Shown here one piece after another: positions 48,310 through 58,475 of a stretch of DNA of 64,000 bases. The stretch is taken from positions 17,985,001 to 18,049,000 of the forward strand of contig OX419758.1 in the NCBI GenBank assembly GCA_948567375.1, in the 5' to 3' direction. This DNA comes from Lunularia cruciata. Taxonomy: Eukaryota > Streptophyta > Marchantiopsida > Lunulariales > Lunulariaceae. The translations under genes were made by a program, and so were the position numbers. The notes under the pieces are model-generated. The model did not search any database. It was not told the origin of the DNA and saw only the letters and a program-made list of their open reading frames with translations. Position 1 is the first letter of the stretch; every line of letters begins with the position of its first letter.

Positions 48310-49620
48310 AATAGGTATAGAGACCTGATCAGCTCAACGATTTCAATTGGAACTAAGAACTCAAATTATGAGTCCCATGCATTCGCTCATAGTCACTTTA
48401 CTCTGACAGTGGGTGATCGGTGGAACTGTTTCCCGTAGCTCGAACAGGTTCTACTGATCTCACGAGGGACTTTGAAAAGAGGCATGCATGATCAGTATCT
48501 GGACGCCTTGACACAACTTTTATGCTGACAGAATGCTCAAAAAGAGCTGCCAACGTAAGAGTTCCAAAGATTAACAAGGTAAAAGCCGGAGGGAGGTGTT
48601 CGCGTGAAGTGTTTGTAAACAAAGGTGATCCTACCCAAGGCAGAGGATACTTGGGACAATTAAGAACTTACGCAACCCTCTTGATGAAAATGTTGTCGTT
48701 CTTTGTATCAGTAAAAAGACGATAAAGAGATAAACCCCGCTGGTACATTACTACAATCTATTTATGGTTACTGCAAACCTCGCAAAGAGAGCAATAACCT
48801 TGAGAGGCTTTTCTAAATATTTAGCTGTACAGTACTATCCTAATTTAAGCATTATCTGAGGAAATGTATAAATTGTGAAGTCCACTGTTTGGGTCTCCTT
48901 GTTAATCGGACTAACGTCGTTGCTCATCACATTTTCGCTTTGCAAGTACATGTGATCACAGTTTGGTCAACTGTGTGGGGAAAGAAATTGAACGATTTGT
49001 GCTTACAACTTCAAGGAATTAAACCGCTGAGTATGACCTTCCTCAACATCTGGCAGTGCTTTCTTCTCAATCATACTCTGAAGCAAGTACTTTCAAGAGA
49101 TGGACCGTCTGATCAGATACACCCCCACAATACACTGTAAAAGTCAGTCTCCTGGCGGCTTCAACATCTTTAATTCCCTTTGAAGTGGAATATCATTGAC
49201 TGTAACCTGACTGTATCCTAATTTAAGCATTATCTGAGGAAATGTATAAATTGTGAAGTCCACTGTTTGGGTCTCCTTGTTAATCGGACTAACGTCGTTG
49301 CTCATCACATTTTCGCTTTGCAAGTACATGTGATCACAGTTTGGTCAACTGTGTGGGGAAAGAAATTGAACGATTTGTGCTTACAACTTCAAGGAATTAA
49401 ACCGCTGAGTATGACCTTCCTCAACATCTGGCAGTGCTTTCTTCTCAATCATACTCTGAAGCAAGTACTTTCAAGAGATGGACCGTCTGATCAGATACAC
49501 CCCCACAATACACTGTAAAAGTCAGTCTCCTGGCGGCTTCAACATCTTTAATTCCCTTTGAAGTGGAATATCATTGACTGTAACCTGTCTGTATTTTCAA
49601 TTTGTATTCTATCACTGTTT
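48310..49620. repeat. segmental duplication block, copy of 15520-16500
   Basis: Collinear copy that contains the 378-bp tandem duplication described next. No intact gene. Confidence 0.6.
48836..49591. repeat. 378-bp near-perfect tandem duplication
   Basis: Unit 1 is 48836-49213 and unit 2 is 49214-49591. I see one base difference, near the end (CCTGACTG against CCTGTCTG). The block exists once at the paralogous place (16080-16480). Confidence 0.92.
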
Positions 49621-49634
49621 TAAATCAATGCCTT

Positions 49635-49990
49635 CCTTGATGGCTCTGAAAGTGAAAAGGACGATCTATACCAAGAGCTTTATTTCACGAGGAGTTAAAA
49701 CTCTCTCAAGAGGTCTAAATATTCTTAGTAAACACAATCCATTTTTATTGGAGAATTTGACTTACATAACACATGATTTTATGGCAGATTGAAAGATAGT
49801 ATTGTTTCATGGCTGAACAATACATTTTGAGAATCCGTGAAATATAAAGTAAATTGAAAATTCTGATAAAAAAGAATCTAGAATTTAATTTTTGTAGATG
49901 TAGAATTGTGTGCACTTTCTTGCATACTTAAACTAATTCAAATCATATACTTTGAATTGTAAATGAATGTTAGAGTGCAAGTAGTATCAC
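49635..49990 (+). repeat. segmental duplication block, copy of 17350-17720
   Basis: Includes the short frame ending ITHDFMAD. Last recognisable piece of the duplicated region. Confidence 0.5.
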
Positions 49991-50178
49991 ATCCATCTTA
50001 TAGACCATAGTTTGTCCGTCATGCTCAGAGAAGCTAATACCTTTTGGAGTAAAGTATATATAAAGTTTACTCTAGAGTCATTATTAGTAATGAATTATGT
50101 AGACCAATGTTTAATAGTTTGTGGAAAAATATGTGATTTATGATCTAGTTAGAGTATCATTTAATACTTTTCTATTAC

Positions 50179-50226
50179 AATTACACCCATTAACTATCAT
50201 AGAATTACACCCATTAACTATCATAA
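50179..50226. repeat. 24-bp tandem repeat, two copies
   Basis: AATTACACCCATTAACTATC starts at 50179 and 50203. It lies in the AT-rich stretch 49990-50260, where I see no gene. Confidence 0.85.
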
Positions 50227-50259
50227 AATTGGATTATCTTTGAATTTGGAACTTTTTGT

Positions 50260-50534
50260 ACCTTTACCATTGACTTTGAGACAAATATATTTTGGTTATG
50301 GTAGAGCGCTTCAAGTGGATTGAGTTAGTGGTACTTCTAGACAAATTCAATAAAGGGATAACATACTTGGTCTTGAATTGGGTGCTTAGTCATTTTGGTG
50401 CACCAATTGAAGTTTTTGACTAATTAGGTTATAGAGTCTATAAGAGAATGTCAAGTCTTGTGTGAGAAGGCCTTGATTGATCATCTTACTACCTCCCAAG
50501 ATCACTTTGAGACAGATTGCTTAGCATTGAGAGG
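50260..50534 (+). mobile_element. element F, integrase fragment (left part)
   Basis: The plus-strand frame reads ILVMVERFKWIELVVLLDK then VLSHFGAPIEVFD, as in the core of a gypsy integrase of a different lineage from A-D. It carries several stops. The sequence is cut at 50534 by element D and seems to continue at 63780-63876 (MIKRGFHKYDL). Confidence 0.6.
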
Positions 50535-51048
50535 TGTAAAAGATAGAGGAGAGAAATACAAGCATGGAATTCCGGAGTGGAAGATCACATTGGTACACTT
50601 GAATGAGTGAAACTATGAATGTATAGGATGAACTTGGGTTTTGGTATTCATAGGGAAGCATACAAGGCTCTTGAGAAGCTTCTCAAGAAACCTTATCAAA
50701 GCCACTTTCTTAGAGTGCAAGTCAAGCTAACCGTGAAACTTCTCAAGAATTTAGGGTTTAGGGTTTAGAAGGAAGGTTCTCAAGAAGCTTCCTTCTAGAA
50801 GCCGCCTACTTGGCATGCAAGCTAAGCTAGCCAAGAAGTTTCCTTCTAAAAATCATCTATTTGGCGTGCAAGTTAAGCTATCAAGGAAGCTTCCCAAGAA
50901 GCTTCCTCCTATAAATAACCACTTGGCATGCACATTATCCAATACTGGGAAGGTACCAAGTAGCTTCCTAGATGCTTCTTGAATATTCTTTGCCTACTTG
51001 CTACTTTTTTAGTCTTGATTAACTTGTTTGTAGACTCCATATTGTAAT
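50535..51048 (-). repeat. element D 3' LTR with telomere-like insertion
   Basis: Begins TGTAAAAGATAG. Compared with the 5' LTR it has about 30 extra bases that include TTTAGGGTTTAGGGTTTAG (50751-50769). Confidence 0.7.
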
Positions 51049-53829
51049 ATATTTCCCCAATGCTAGTTGGAGGTGTCCTTGTCACCATGGAAGCTTCAAA
51101 CTCTTCGATGGTTATTTGTGCATTTTGGAGATGAGAAAGAGGTTCCCAAATGGCATCAAGAAGGGGAAACCCTTTCCAAAGGACTTTGTACTCCATATGT
51201 TGTTGGCGGCTATGTTGAATGTGACGACATGCAAGGATACGGTCAACTTTATACTCCTCATGGTTGTTGATAAGCACTTGAGGAGGAGGAGGGTTGGATA
51301 CAAGAGGAAAAGGAAGATGAATTAGAAGCAAAGGGTTTCAAATTGGAAATGTGAAAGATAGGGTGAATTCACATATGAGAAGGCAAGGCAAAGTGATAAA
51401 CAACATGAGACATGATTTAGGTGCCATCAAATGGACCTATCAAATTATGAGCAAGTTTACAGACTTGTGTATCAAGTGGGAGGGGTAGGTTACTAGAAGA
51501 AAGCATGATCTTACCACCAAGCTGAAAACTGAGACCATGACGATGTTGGTCAGCATATTATTTATGATGATTTTGAGCAACAAGGACATGAGATTTGGCT
51601 TGTTATACGGAATGGGAGAGTGTGTTCGAGAAGGTGGAAGTGTGAGGGACATGAGATGTAGGAGGAGCAAGAAGTGAATTTAGAACAAGTAGGTTTTGGC
51701 CTAAATCAAGGAAGAAGGAAGAGAATATAGAGTCTGCTTATTAAAGTTATTGTGTGCAAACTCAATACAAGACACTCATTGCAGTTGGTATAGAAAACAT
51801 TGACAAAGGCATGAAGCATATCCTCCAAGATGGGATTTTCTTGTTCAATTTTTCCATCAATTTGGGGATGATAGGCCATGGACAAAGTAAGTTTGGTAAC
51901 AAGTATCTAGAAGAGTGTTTTCCAAAGTTTTTTGTTCAAATGAGAATCATGATTGGAGATGAGTACATGAGACATCCCATGATGCTTGAAGACATTGTTC
52001 AAGTAGATTTGAGCCAATGTTGGAGCATCCACTATATCCAAAGTTGGTGCCAAATGGATTTGTTTACTAAGCTTACCCACAAACACCACGATTATCACAT
52101 GACCTTGCTTTGTCTTGGGCAAAGATGTGATGAGATCTAAAGTCATGTGTTCCTATCAAGCAGATGGGATGAGAATTGTTTGAAGGAGTCCATTCAATTT
52201 TTGGTTGTTGGCCTTGTTGCATTGGCCATTCTCATAGATCAAACAAACATCTCGTGCCATGTTGGGCTACCACTATTGGCGTTGTAGGGTACCCAATGTC
52301 TTATCCACACCCATGTGACCAACAATTGGTAAGTCATGGGCTTCTTGAAGGTGTACAAGTTGTAGACTAGTTAGTTGGAACATAGACCCAGTTCTCCTAG
52401 AATAGAAGGCCTTCTTTCAAGGAGAAGGTTTTGTATCCTATCTTGTGTGGCAAGATGACCTTGAACCATCTAAAAGAAAGGGTCTCGTTGTGAAGTAGAC
52501 CTAAATGTGATTTGGACCTTAGAATCAATTGACATTATTATAATTTTTGCCTTGATGATAGGAAGAGACTTCAAGTCAAGTCATTGTGAAAGTGCATCAA
52601 GGATGATATGAAACCTACTGGGCTTGTATTTGAGTTTGAGTTCAAACAACTATAGTTGTTCCTCCCATTGATGATGTAGAGTCTTCATGTGTTCCAAATA
52701 TAATGTCTACAACAAGGGTTTGTGATTGGTTTGCATGATCACTTGTTTCTCCAAGAGATAATGCCTCCATACCTTGGTGGCATATACCATTACTAGTTGC
52801 TCATGATCTTGAGTAGAGTAATTGTGGTGTTTAGTTATTGAGACACACAGACAATGGGATGTAACATATATGAGAATTCCTATTGCAACACAACTCCCAT
52901 GGCAAAGTTAGAAGCATCAAAGTCAACCACACAAGGTAGTTGAGGGTCATATGGTTGAAGAATGGATCTTGAAGACACCATATGTTTCAACTTTGGGAAT
53001 GCTTTTTAATGATTGGTGGTCCATTGGAAACTCAAGTTTTTCTCCAAGATGGTGGTCAAAAGTGCAACCACATGAGCATAATAGTGCATGAACAACTGAT
53101 AAAACCTTACCAATCTATTAAACACCCCCACTTTTGTGGCATCCTTTGGAGTAGTCAAATCAGTAATGGCCTTGAATTTTTTCTCTTTCATCTTGTGACC
53201 CAAGAAGGTAACTTCCTTCTGCCAAAATTCATTCTTGTCTCTTGCATTAAAACTTTTGTTGATGTAGTCATCTAAGGACCTCTTGCACTGATTTGTGTGT
53301 TCTATATCCATCTTGCTATAGATTAAATTAATAATCCAAGAACACCACCATGTATTGATCCAATAGTCCATTCAACACTTGATGCATATGATCCATGAAG
53401 ACTACTTGAGCATTAGTGAGCCCAAAAGTTAGAACTCTCCATTCAAAATATCCATACCTTGTGCAAAACATAATCTTTTGCACATCCTCCCTATCAATGG
53501 GAATTTGCCAACAATTGCTTTGGATGTCCAACTTGGAGAAGTATTGTGCTCCACTCAATTGATCAAACAAGTTATCAATTTGGGGCAAATGATATGCATT
53601 CTTCATTATTTGTTTATTGAGGCCATGGTAATCAATAAAAAAAATTAAGTCATCCATCCTTCTTTGGAACAAATAGTATTAGTGCTCCGCAAGGAGATGT
53701 ACTATATTATATGAAATCCTTCTCCAACAACTACATCAATGTTGTTTGTCCAACTCCTTTGGTGAGAGTCGATAGGTTGGTCTACTCATTGGAGTATCTC
53801 TTTCCAATAACTCAATCTTGAAAGGCATA

Positions 53830-54195
53830 TGTAACAATATGGAGTTTAACGACATAATTAGTAAGGCTAACAAAGTAGAGAATAAGCCAAATTAGCCTAG
53901 AATATTCCAAAAGCATCTAGGAAGCTTCTTGGGAAGCTTCCCAACTAGTAAACTTTCACTCCAAGCAAGTAGCTTCTAGAAGGAAGCTTCTAGAAGCTTC
54001 TAACTAGCTTAGCTTGCATGCCAAGTAGACGGCTTCTAAAAGGAAGCTTCTTGAGAAGCTTCTCAAGGGCCTTGTATGCTACCTATAAATACCAAACCCG
54101 AAGCTCATGCTAGGCATTCGTAATTTTCCTTCATTCAAGTGTCCCAATGTGAGTTTCCATTCTCCTATTTCTCTCCTCGGTCTTGGTCTTTTACA
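53830..54195 (+). repeat. element C 5' LTR with heat-shock-type motifs
   Basis: TGTAACAATATGG...TTTTACA, 366 bp, about 45 bp shorter than the 3' LTR through one internal loss. GAAGCTTCTAGAAGCTTC at 53983-54000 and a TATA-like CTATAAAT at 54083-54090. Confidence 0.85.
53983..54000 (+). promoter_or_regulatory. heat-shock-element-like array in the LTR
   Basis: GAAGCTTCTAGAAGCTTC gives GAA-nn-TTC-nn-GAA-nn-TTC, four perfect inverted pentamer cores, about 80 bases upstream of the TATA-like box. This matches the known binding pattern of heat-shock factors. Binding is inference. Confidence 0.5.
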
Positions 54196-54208
54196 TTGGT
54201 ATTAGAGC
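54196..54208 (+). other. primer binding site of element C
   Basis: TTGGTATTAGAGC differs in one base from the usual plant TTGGTATCAGAGC, complementary to the 3' end of initiator tRNA-Met. Confidence 0.8.
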
Positions 54209-55398
54209 AGGAATAAGAATGATGGAATTTGTGGAACACCAAATCCACTTTTGCCAAACCATTGGGATTTTCATGTCCAAATATTACCAAAGCATCGCTT
54301 CACACAATTCATCACCTCGCATTTTGGGCAGGATTTTTTACATATGATCACCGTGTCTTAGAAACCCTTGATACTTCTAGTTGTCACTTATGGAGAAAGG
54401 TGGACGTGCTATATCTATGTTTTAATCAATTAGATAAATTGGGAGTAGTAGGATAGAGTAATAACTATGGCGGCAATACCGGTGTCGTGGGGAACGTTTG
54501 GTCTCGAGAGTGCGCCGAGCACATGGTTGCTTGTGCTACTGTCCTTCTTTTGGGTCTTTCCCATAGACTGACATTCCTTCCCTACTCCTGGTTTGTCGGG
54601 AATTTGTCTCTATATGAACCTGTTGTTTCAGTTTCCCTAAGGTTGGCTCTCCCTGAAGGTTTTGTTTTATCCTTGACTTTCATAAATTTAATCTTGTCAT
54701 GCTAGTCTGGTGTTATGGTTTCTACCTCTGCCTGGTCTCATATTCTATTTTCACGTCAGGTTCAAGCTATGGTTCGGGATCTGGCAATTCATAGACCTAG
54801 GTCAGGTGGCCCTTTAATAAAATAAAAGAAACAACAACTGAGTGATCTAACCAAACATAAACCCGGGCCTCCAGATCATTTACTTAGGCTATTCACATGG
54901 ACCGGACTGAGAGTTCCTAGAATGGAGTTTTCCTCAACTCTAGTCACAATTCATAACACAATCTGCTTCTAAGATTTATCATTCACAGGAGTTTCAACAA
55001 CAACGTTCACAAGGTTGGATAAGTCAAATAGTTCTAGTCAAGACAATGCCTACCCTAAGGTTGCAATTGATCATCAACTCAGCCGGCAGTTCACATATAT
55101 TCTGTCCGGCAGCAGGCAAGGCAATTCACCCTCCGAACCTCTTCATTCTCCTATGCCCTGTTTTGCATATCAGATTCACTCCATTCAGACAGGCCAACCA
55201 ACTTCAAATCTTTCTTGCCTTTGTTCCAGATGAGCTGAGCCACCTTGAAATTCTCCTCCTTTTCTTCCTGACTAGCTCCTATCACTGCCTGTTCAGTCAC
55301 TCTTCACAACATCTTCCCAAAAAAAATTATATCTTTCTTCTTCGCTCCTATCCTCACCTTCGGGAGATTATCCTTTGGCAACTTCTGCAGCAAATCCC

Positions 55399-55700
55399 CT
55401 TCAGACCTGCGAAAATTCCTCTCCAATTCTGTCCCTCAACACTCTATCAACATTTTCACATTGAAATCTCTCTTCCTCAGTCCTGTTCTCACCTTCGTGA
55501 GAGTTTCTTTTGCTACTCTTGCAGCCTGCCCTTCAGACCTGCAAAAATTCTCTTTCCAATTCTGTCCCTCAACACTCTATCAACATTTTCACACATAAAT
55601 CCCTCTTCCTCAGTCCTGTTCTCACCTTTGTGAGAGTTTCTTTTGCTACTCCTGCAGCCTGCCCTTCAGACCTGCGAAAATTGCCCTTCTGTCCAAGCAC
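55399..55700. repeat. 132-133-bp tandem repeat
   Basis: CTTCAGACCTGC starts at 55399, 55531 and 55664. Confidence 0.85.
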
Positions 55701-55869
55701 TTCCTCTCCTGCACATTTGTTCATTCCTTCAAGAAGAAACTTTTCTCTCCCCTGCACTCTCAAGTCCCTAACAGTACCTGCTAAAATTGTCTTCTTGCAA
55801 CCTCACCAACCACTTCACATTGCTGCAAAATTTGTCTTCGTGCAGCCCTCACAAACCCCTTCACAGTCC

Positions 55870-56215
55870 TGCAAAAATTGCCTTCTTGAAACACTTTCTG
55901 CCCTGCACTTTCAAGCCCTCACATTCCTGCGAAAATTGCCTTCATGCACCTCACCAAAACCCATCACAGTCCTGCAAAAATTGCCTTCATGAAACACTTT
56001 CTGCCTGCACTTTCAAGCCCTCACATTCCTGCAAAAATTGCCTTCATGCACCTCACCAAAACCCATCACAGTCCTGCGAAAATTGCCTTCATGAAAACAC
56101 TTTCTGCCCTGCACTTTCAAGCCCTCACATTCCTGCGAAAATTGCCTTCATGCACCTCACCAAAACCCATCACAGTCCTGCAAAAATTGCCTTCATGAAA
56201 ACACTTTCTGCCCTG
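55870..56215. repeat. about 103-bp tandem repeat
   Basis: TCACCAAAACCCATCACAGT starts at 55951, 56053 and 56157. Each unit also contains CTGCACTTTCAAGCCCTCAC. Confidence 0.85.
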
Positions 56216-56890
56216 CACTTTCACATTTCGAAAATTCCTCTCCTAGTCCAAGCACAGTCCTGCACTCTCACATTTCAGAATTCCTCTCCTGGTCCAAACA
56301 CAGCCTGCACTCTCAGATTTCGAAATTGCTCTCCGGTCCAAGCACAGCCCTGCACTCTCACATTTAGAAATTGCTCTCCTGGTCCAAGCACAGCCTTGCA
56401 CTCTCACATTTCAAAATTTCTCTCCTGGTCCAAGCACAGCCCATGCACTCTCACATTTCGAAATTTCTCTCCTGGTCCAAGCACAGCCCTGCACTCTCAC
56501 ATTTTGAAATTGCTCTCCTGGTCCAAGCACAGCCCTGCACTCTCACATTTCAGAATTCCTCTCCTGGTCCAAACACAGCCTGCACTCTCACATTTCGAAA
56601 TTGCTCTCCTGGTCTAAGCACAGCCCTGCACTCTCACATTTTGAAATTGCTCTCCTGGTCCAAGCACAGCCCTGCACTCTCACATTTCAAAATTTCTCTC
56701 CTGGTCCAAGCACAGCCCTGCACTCTCACATTTCGAAATTTGCTATCCTAGTCCAAGCACAGCCCTGCACTCTCACATTTCGAAATTTCTCTCCTGGTCC
56801 AAGCACAGCCCTGCACTCTCACATTTTGAAATTGCTCTCCTGGCCCAAGCACAGCCCTGCACTCTCACATTTCAAAATTCCTCTCCTGTC
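56216..56890. repeat. 46-bp tandem repeat, about 15 copies
   Basis: Units of the form CCTGCACTCTCACATTTCGA followed by AATTGCTCTCCTGGTCCAAG and CACAGC. GGTCCAAGCACAGCC starts, for example, at 56381 and 56427. Free of stops in all three plus-strand frames over long runs. Confidence 0.9.
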
Positions 56891-56924
56891 CAACTCTAAA
56901 TTCCTGGCCCTGATTGTTCCTCTT

Positions 56925-57200
56925 CCACCCTTCAGTTCTCGAGAAATTTTCTCCCCTGCACTCTCAAGCCCTCCTGTCCAACTCGAAAATCCTCTCCTAT
57001 GTGTGTTCTTCTTCTACCCTTCAGTTCTCGAGAAATTTTCTCCCCTGCACTCTCAAGCCCTCCTGTCCAACTCGAAAATCCTCTCCTGTGTGTGTTCCTC
57101 TTCCACCCTTCAGTTCTCGAGAAATTTTCTCCCCTGCACTCTCAAGCCCTCCTGTCCAACTCAAAAATCCTCTCCTGTCCAACTCAAAATTTTCTCCTGT
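56925..57200. repeat. 89-bp tandem repeat, three copies
   Basis: TTCAGTTCTCGAGAAATTTT (first copy from 56931) recurs at 57020 and 57109. Confidence 0.88.
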
Positions 57201-58475
57201 GTGTGTTCCTCTGTCCAAACCCTCCAGCTTCTTGAGAATTTCTCCTCCTGCCAAACCCTCTCCTGTCCAACTCGAAATTTTCTCTTGAAACTCCTCTGTC
57301 CCTTTTCAAAAAAAAAAAAAAACCCTACTCCTTTCTTCTCCCGAAAATTTCTGCCACTCCTCTCGAAATCCTCTTGGCATTTTTTGAAAACCCTCAGCCC
57401 TTCTCTGTCTCCTCACTTTCTCCCAAAACAAGATAGCAAAACCACACCCGAGATATATTATCATAAATCCCTGTTCCTTACAACAAATAAAAGAGAAAAG
57501 AAAATTCATCACACCAAAAGCCTCAAGGGTACACGTGGGCTATTTTCCCGACGACACCGGATGTTATCCTTGCGATGCAGCAAAAAATTGAGCACCTTAC
57601 TTGATTGTTGGATGAACAAGACCAACAACAACCAGAGCATATAGAAAGAGTGCCAGTCCGAGATGGAGAAGATTGTATTTGATTCCCAAAACCCAAGGTG
57701 TTTGAAGGCCAAAATCCTCTGGGCACAGCGGAGAATTTTGTGTTTGATTGCGAGCATTACTTTGAAGCCACCAATCTTCAAGATGAACAAAAATAGATTC
57801 TCTTGGCTTCTAGCCAATTGGATGGGGTAGTAAAACTTTAGTGGCGGTTCCAAGTGGAGCGAGCTGAATGGTAGATTATTGCACCAATTTTGACATGGGT
57901 AGAATTCAAGGATACAATACTTGGTCGATTTTAAACTATAAATGCCACCCAAGCCGCACAAGATAAATTGGTGGAGTTGAAGCAGATTGTCTCAATAAGG
58001 AGTTACACCACTCAATTTCAAAACATCATCATGTAAATTCTAGATATACAAGAAGGTGAAGTTCTGGATTGGTTTGTACGGGGATTGAAGTCATGATCCA
58101 AATTGGAAGTGACCATGCAAGAACCACAAAATGTAGAAGATGCCATGCAATTGGCTAAGTGCTTTGATTCCTTGGTTGTGATAACTTGGTCTTGACCTCG
58201 ACCTACACCAAGCTTACTAGACAATACGCACGGGTGGAAGAACTAGCACCAATGAAGATTGATGCTATCCAACGGAGGCCACTTGGTGTAGCAGATAGAG
58301 AAAGACTGTGACCAAATAGAGGTTGTTTTTATTGTCACCAAGTTGGACATTGCATTGTTGAATGTCCACTTAGGAATAGGTGGCCTTGACAAGTTGCTCA
58401 GATGGAGTTTGTGCCACCGAATGATCAGGGAAATAAAGAATCCCAATAGGAGATTTCAAGCCGCCTATTGGGAGC

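Larger units (their letters stand above)
54483..57556. mobile_element. 3.07 kb insertion in element C gag, probable solo LTR, rich in tandem repeats
   Basis: The ends are inverted (TGTCGTGGGGAA at the left; the complement of the right end is TGTCGTCGGGAA). They are flanked by a 4-bp target duplication CCGG (54479-54482 and 57557-57560). TG...CA ends with a short inverted repeat suit an LTR, and no second LTR or coding region is present, so a very long solo LTR is my first choice. A non-autonomous DNA element is the alternative. The interior is pyrimidine-rich and consists largely of four tandem arrays. An A run lies at about 57309-57322. Confidence 0.65.
54467..58450 (+). pseudogene. element C gag, split by an insertion and by stops
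   Basis: The ATG is at 54467; the reading continues at 57561 after the inserted 3.07 kb. A CCHC knuckle (CFYCHQVGHCIVEC) lies near 58324. Between them at least seven stops occur, all TGA, TAG or TAA that are one transition away from Arg, Gln or Trp codons. Some of these stops are shared with element B, others are private. Confidence 0.75.

Noticed and set aside
48889-49518. Two identical 83-codon plus-strand frames
   Set aside because: Identity is due to the 378-bp tandem duplication. The frame is not kept in the diverged copy at 16.1-16.5 kb, where the opposite strand looks more protein-like.
51754-52140. 128-codon plus-strand frame
   Set aside because: Antisense to the integrase of element D.
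56216-56890. Regular 46-bp spacing that recalls a CRISPR array
   Set aside because: Units are repeats throughout, without unique spacers, in a plant-type genome within a transposable element.
55787-57644. Long plus-strand open frames (276 and 347 codons)
   Set aside because: They lie in tandem repeats whose unit has no stop in any frame, run across an element border and into gag sequence in the wrong orientation, and show no known domain. Reported as repeats instead.
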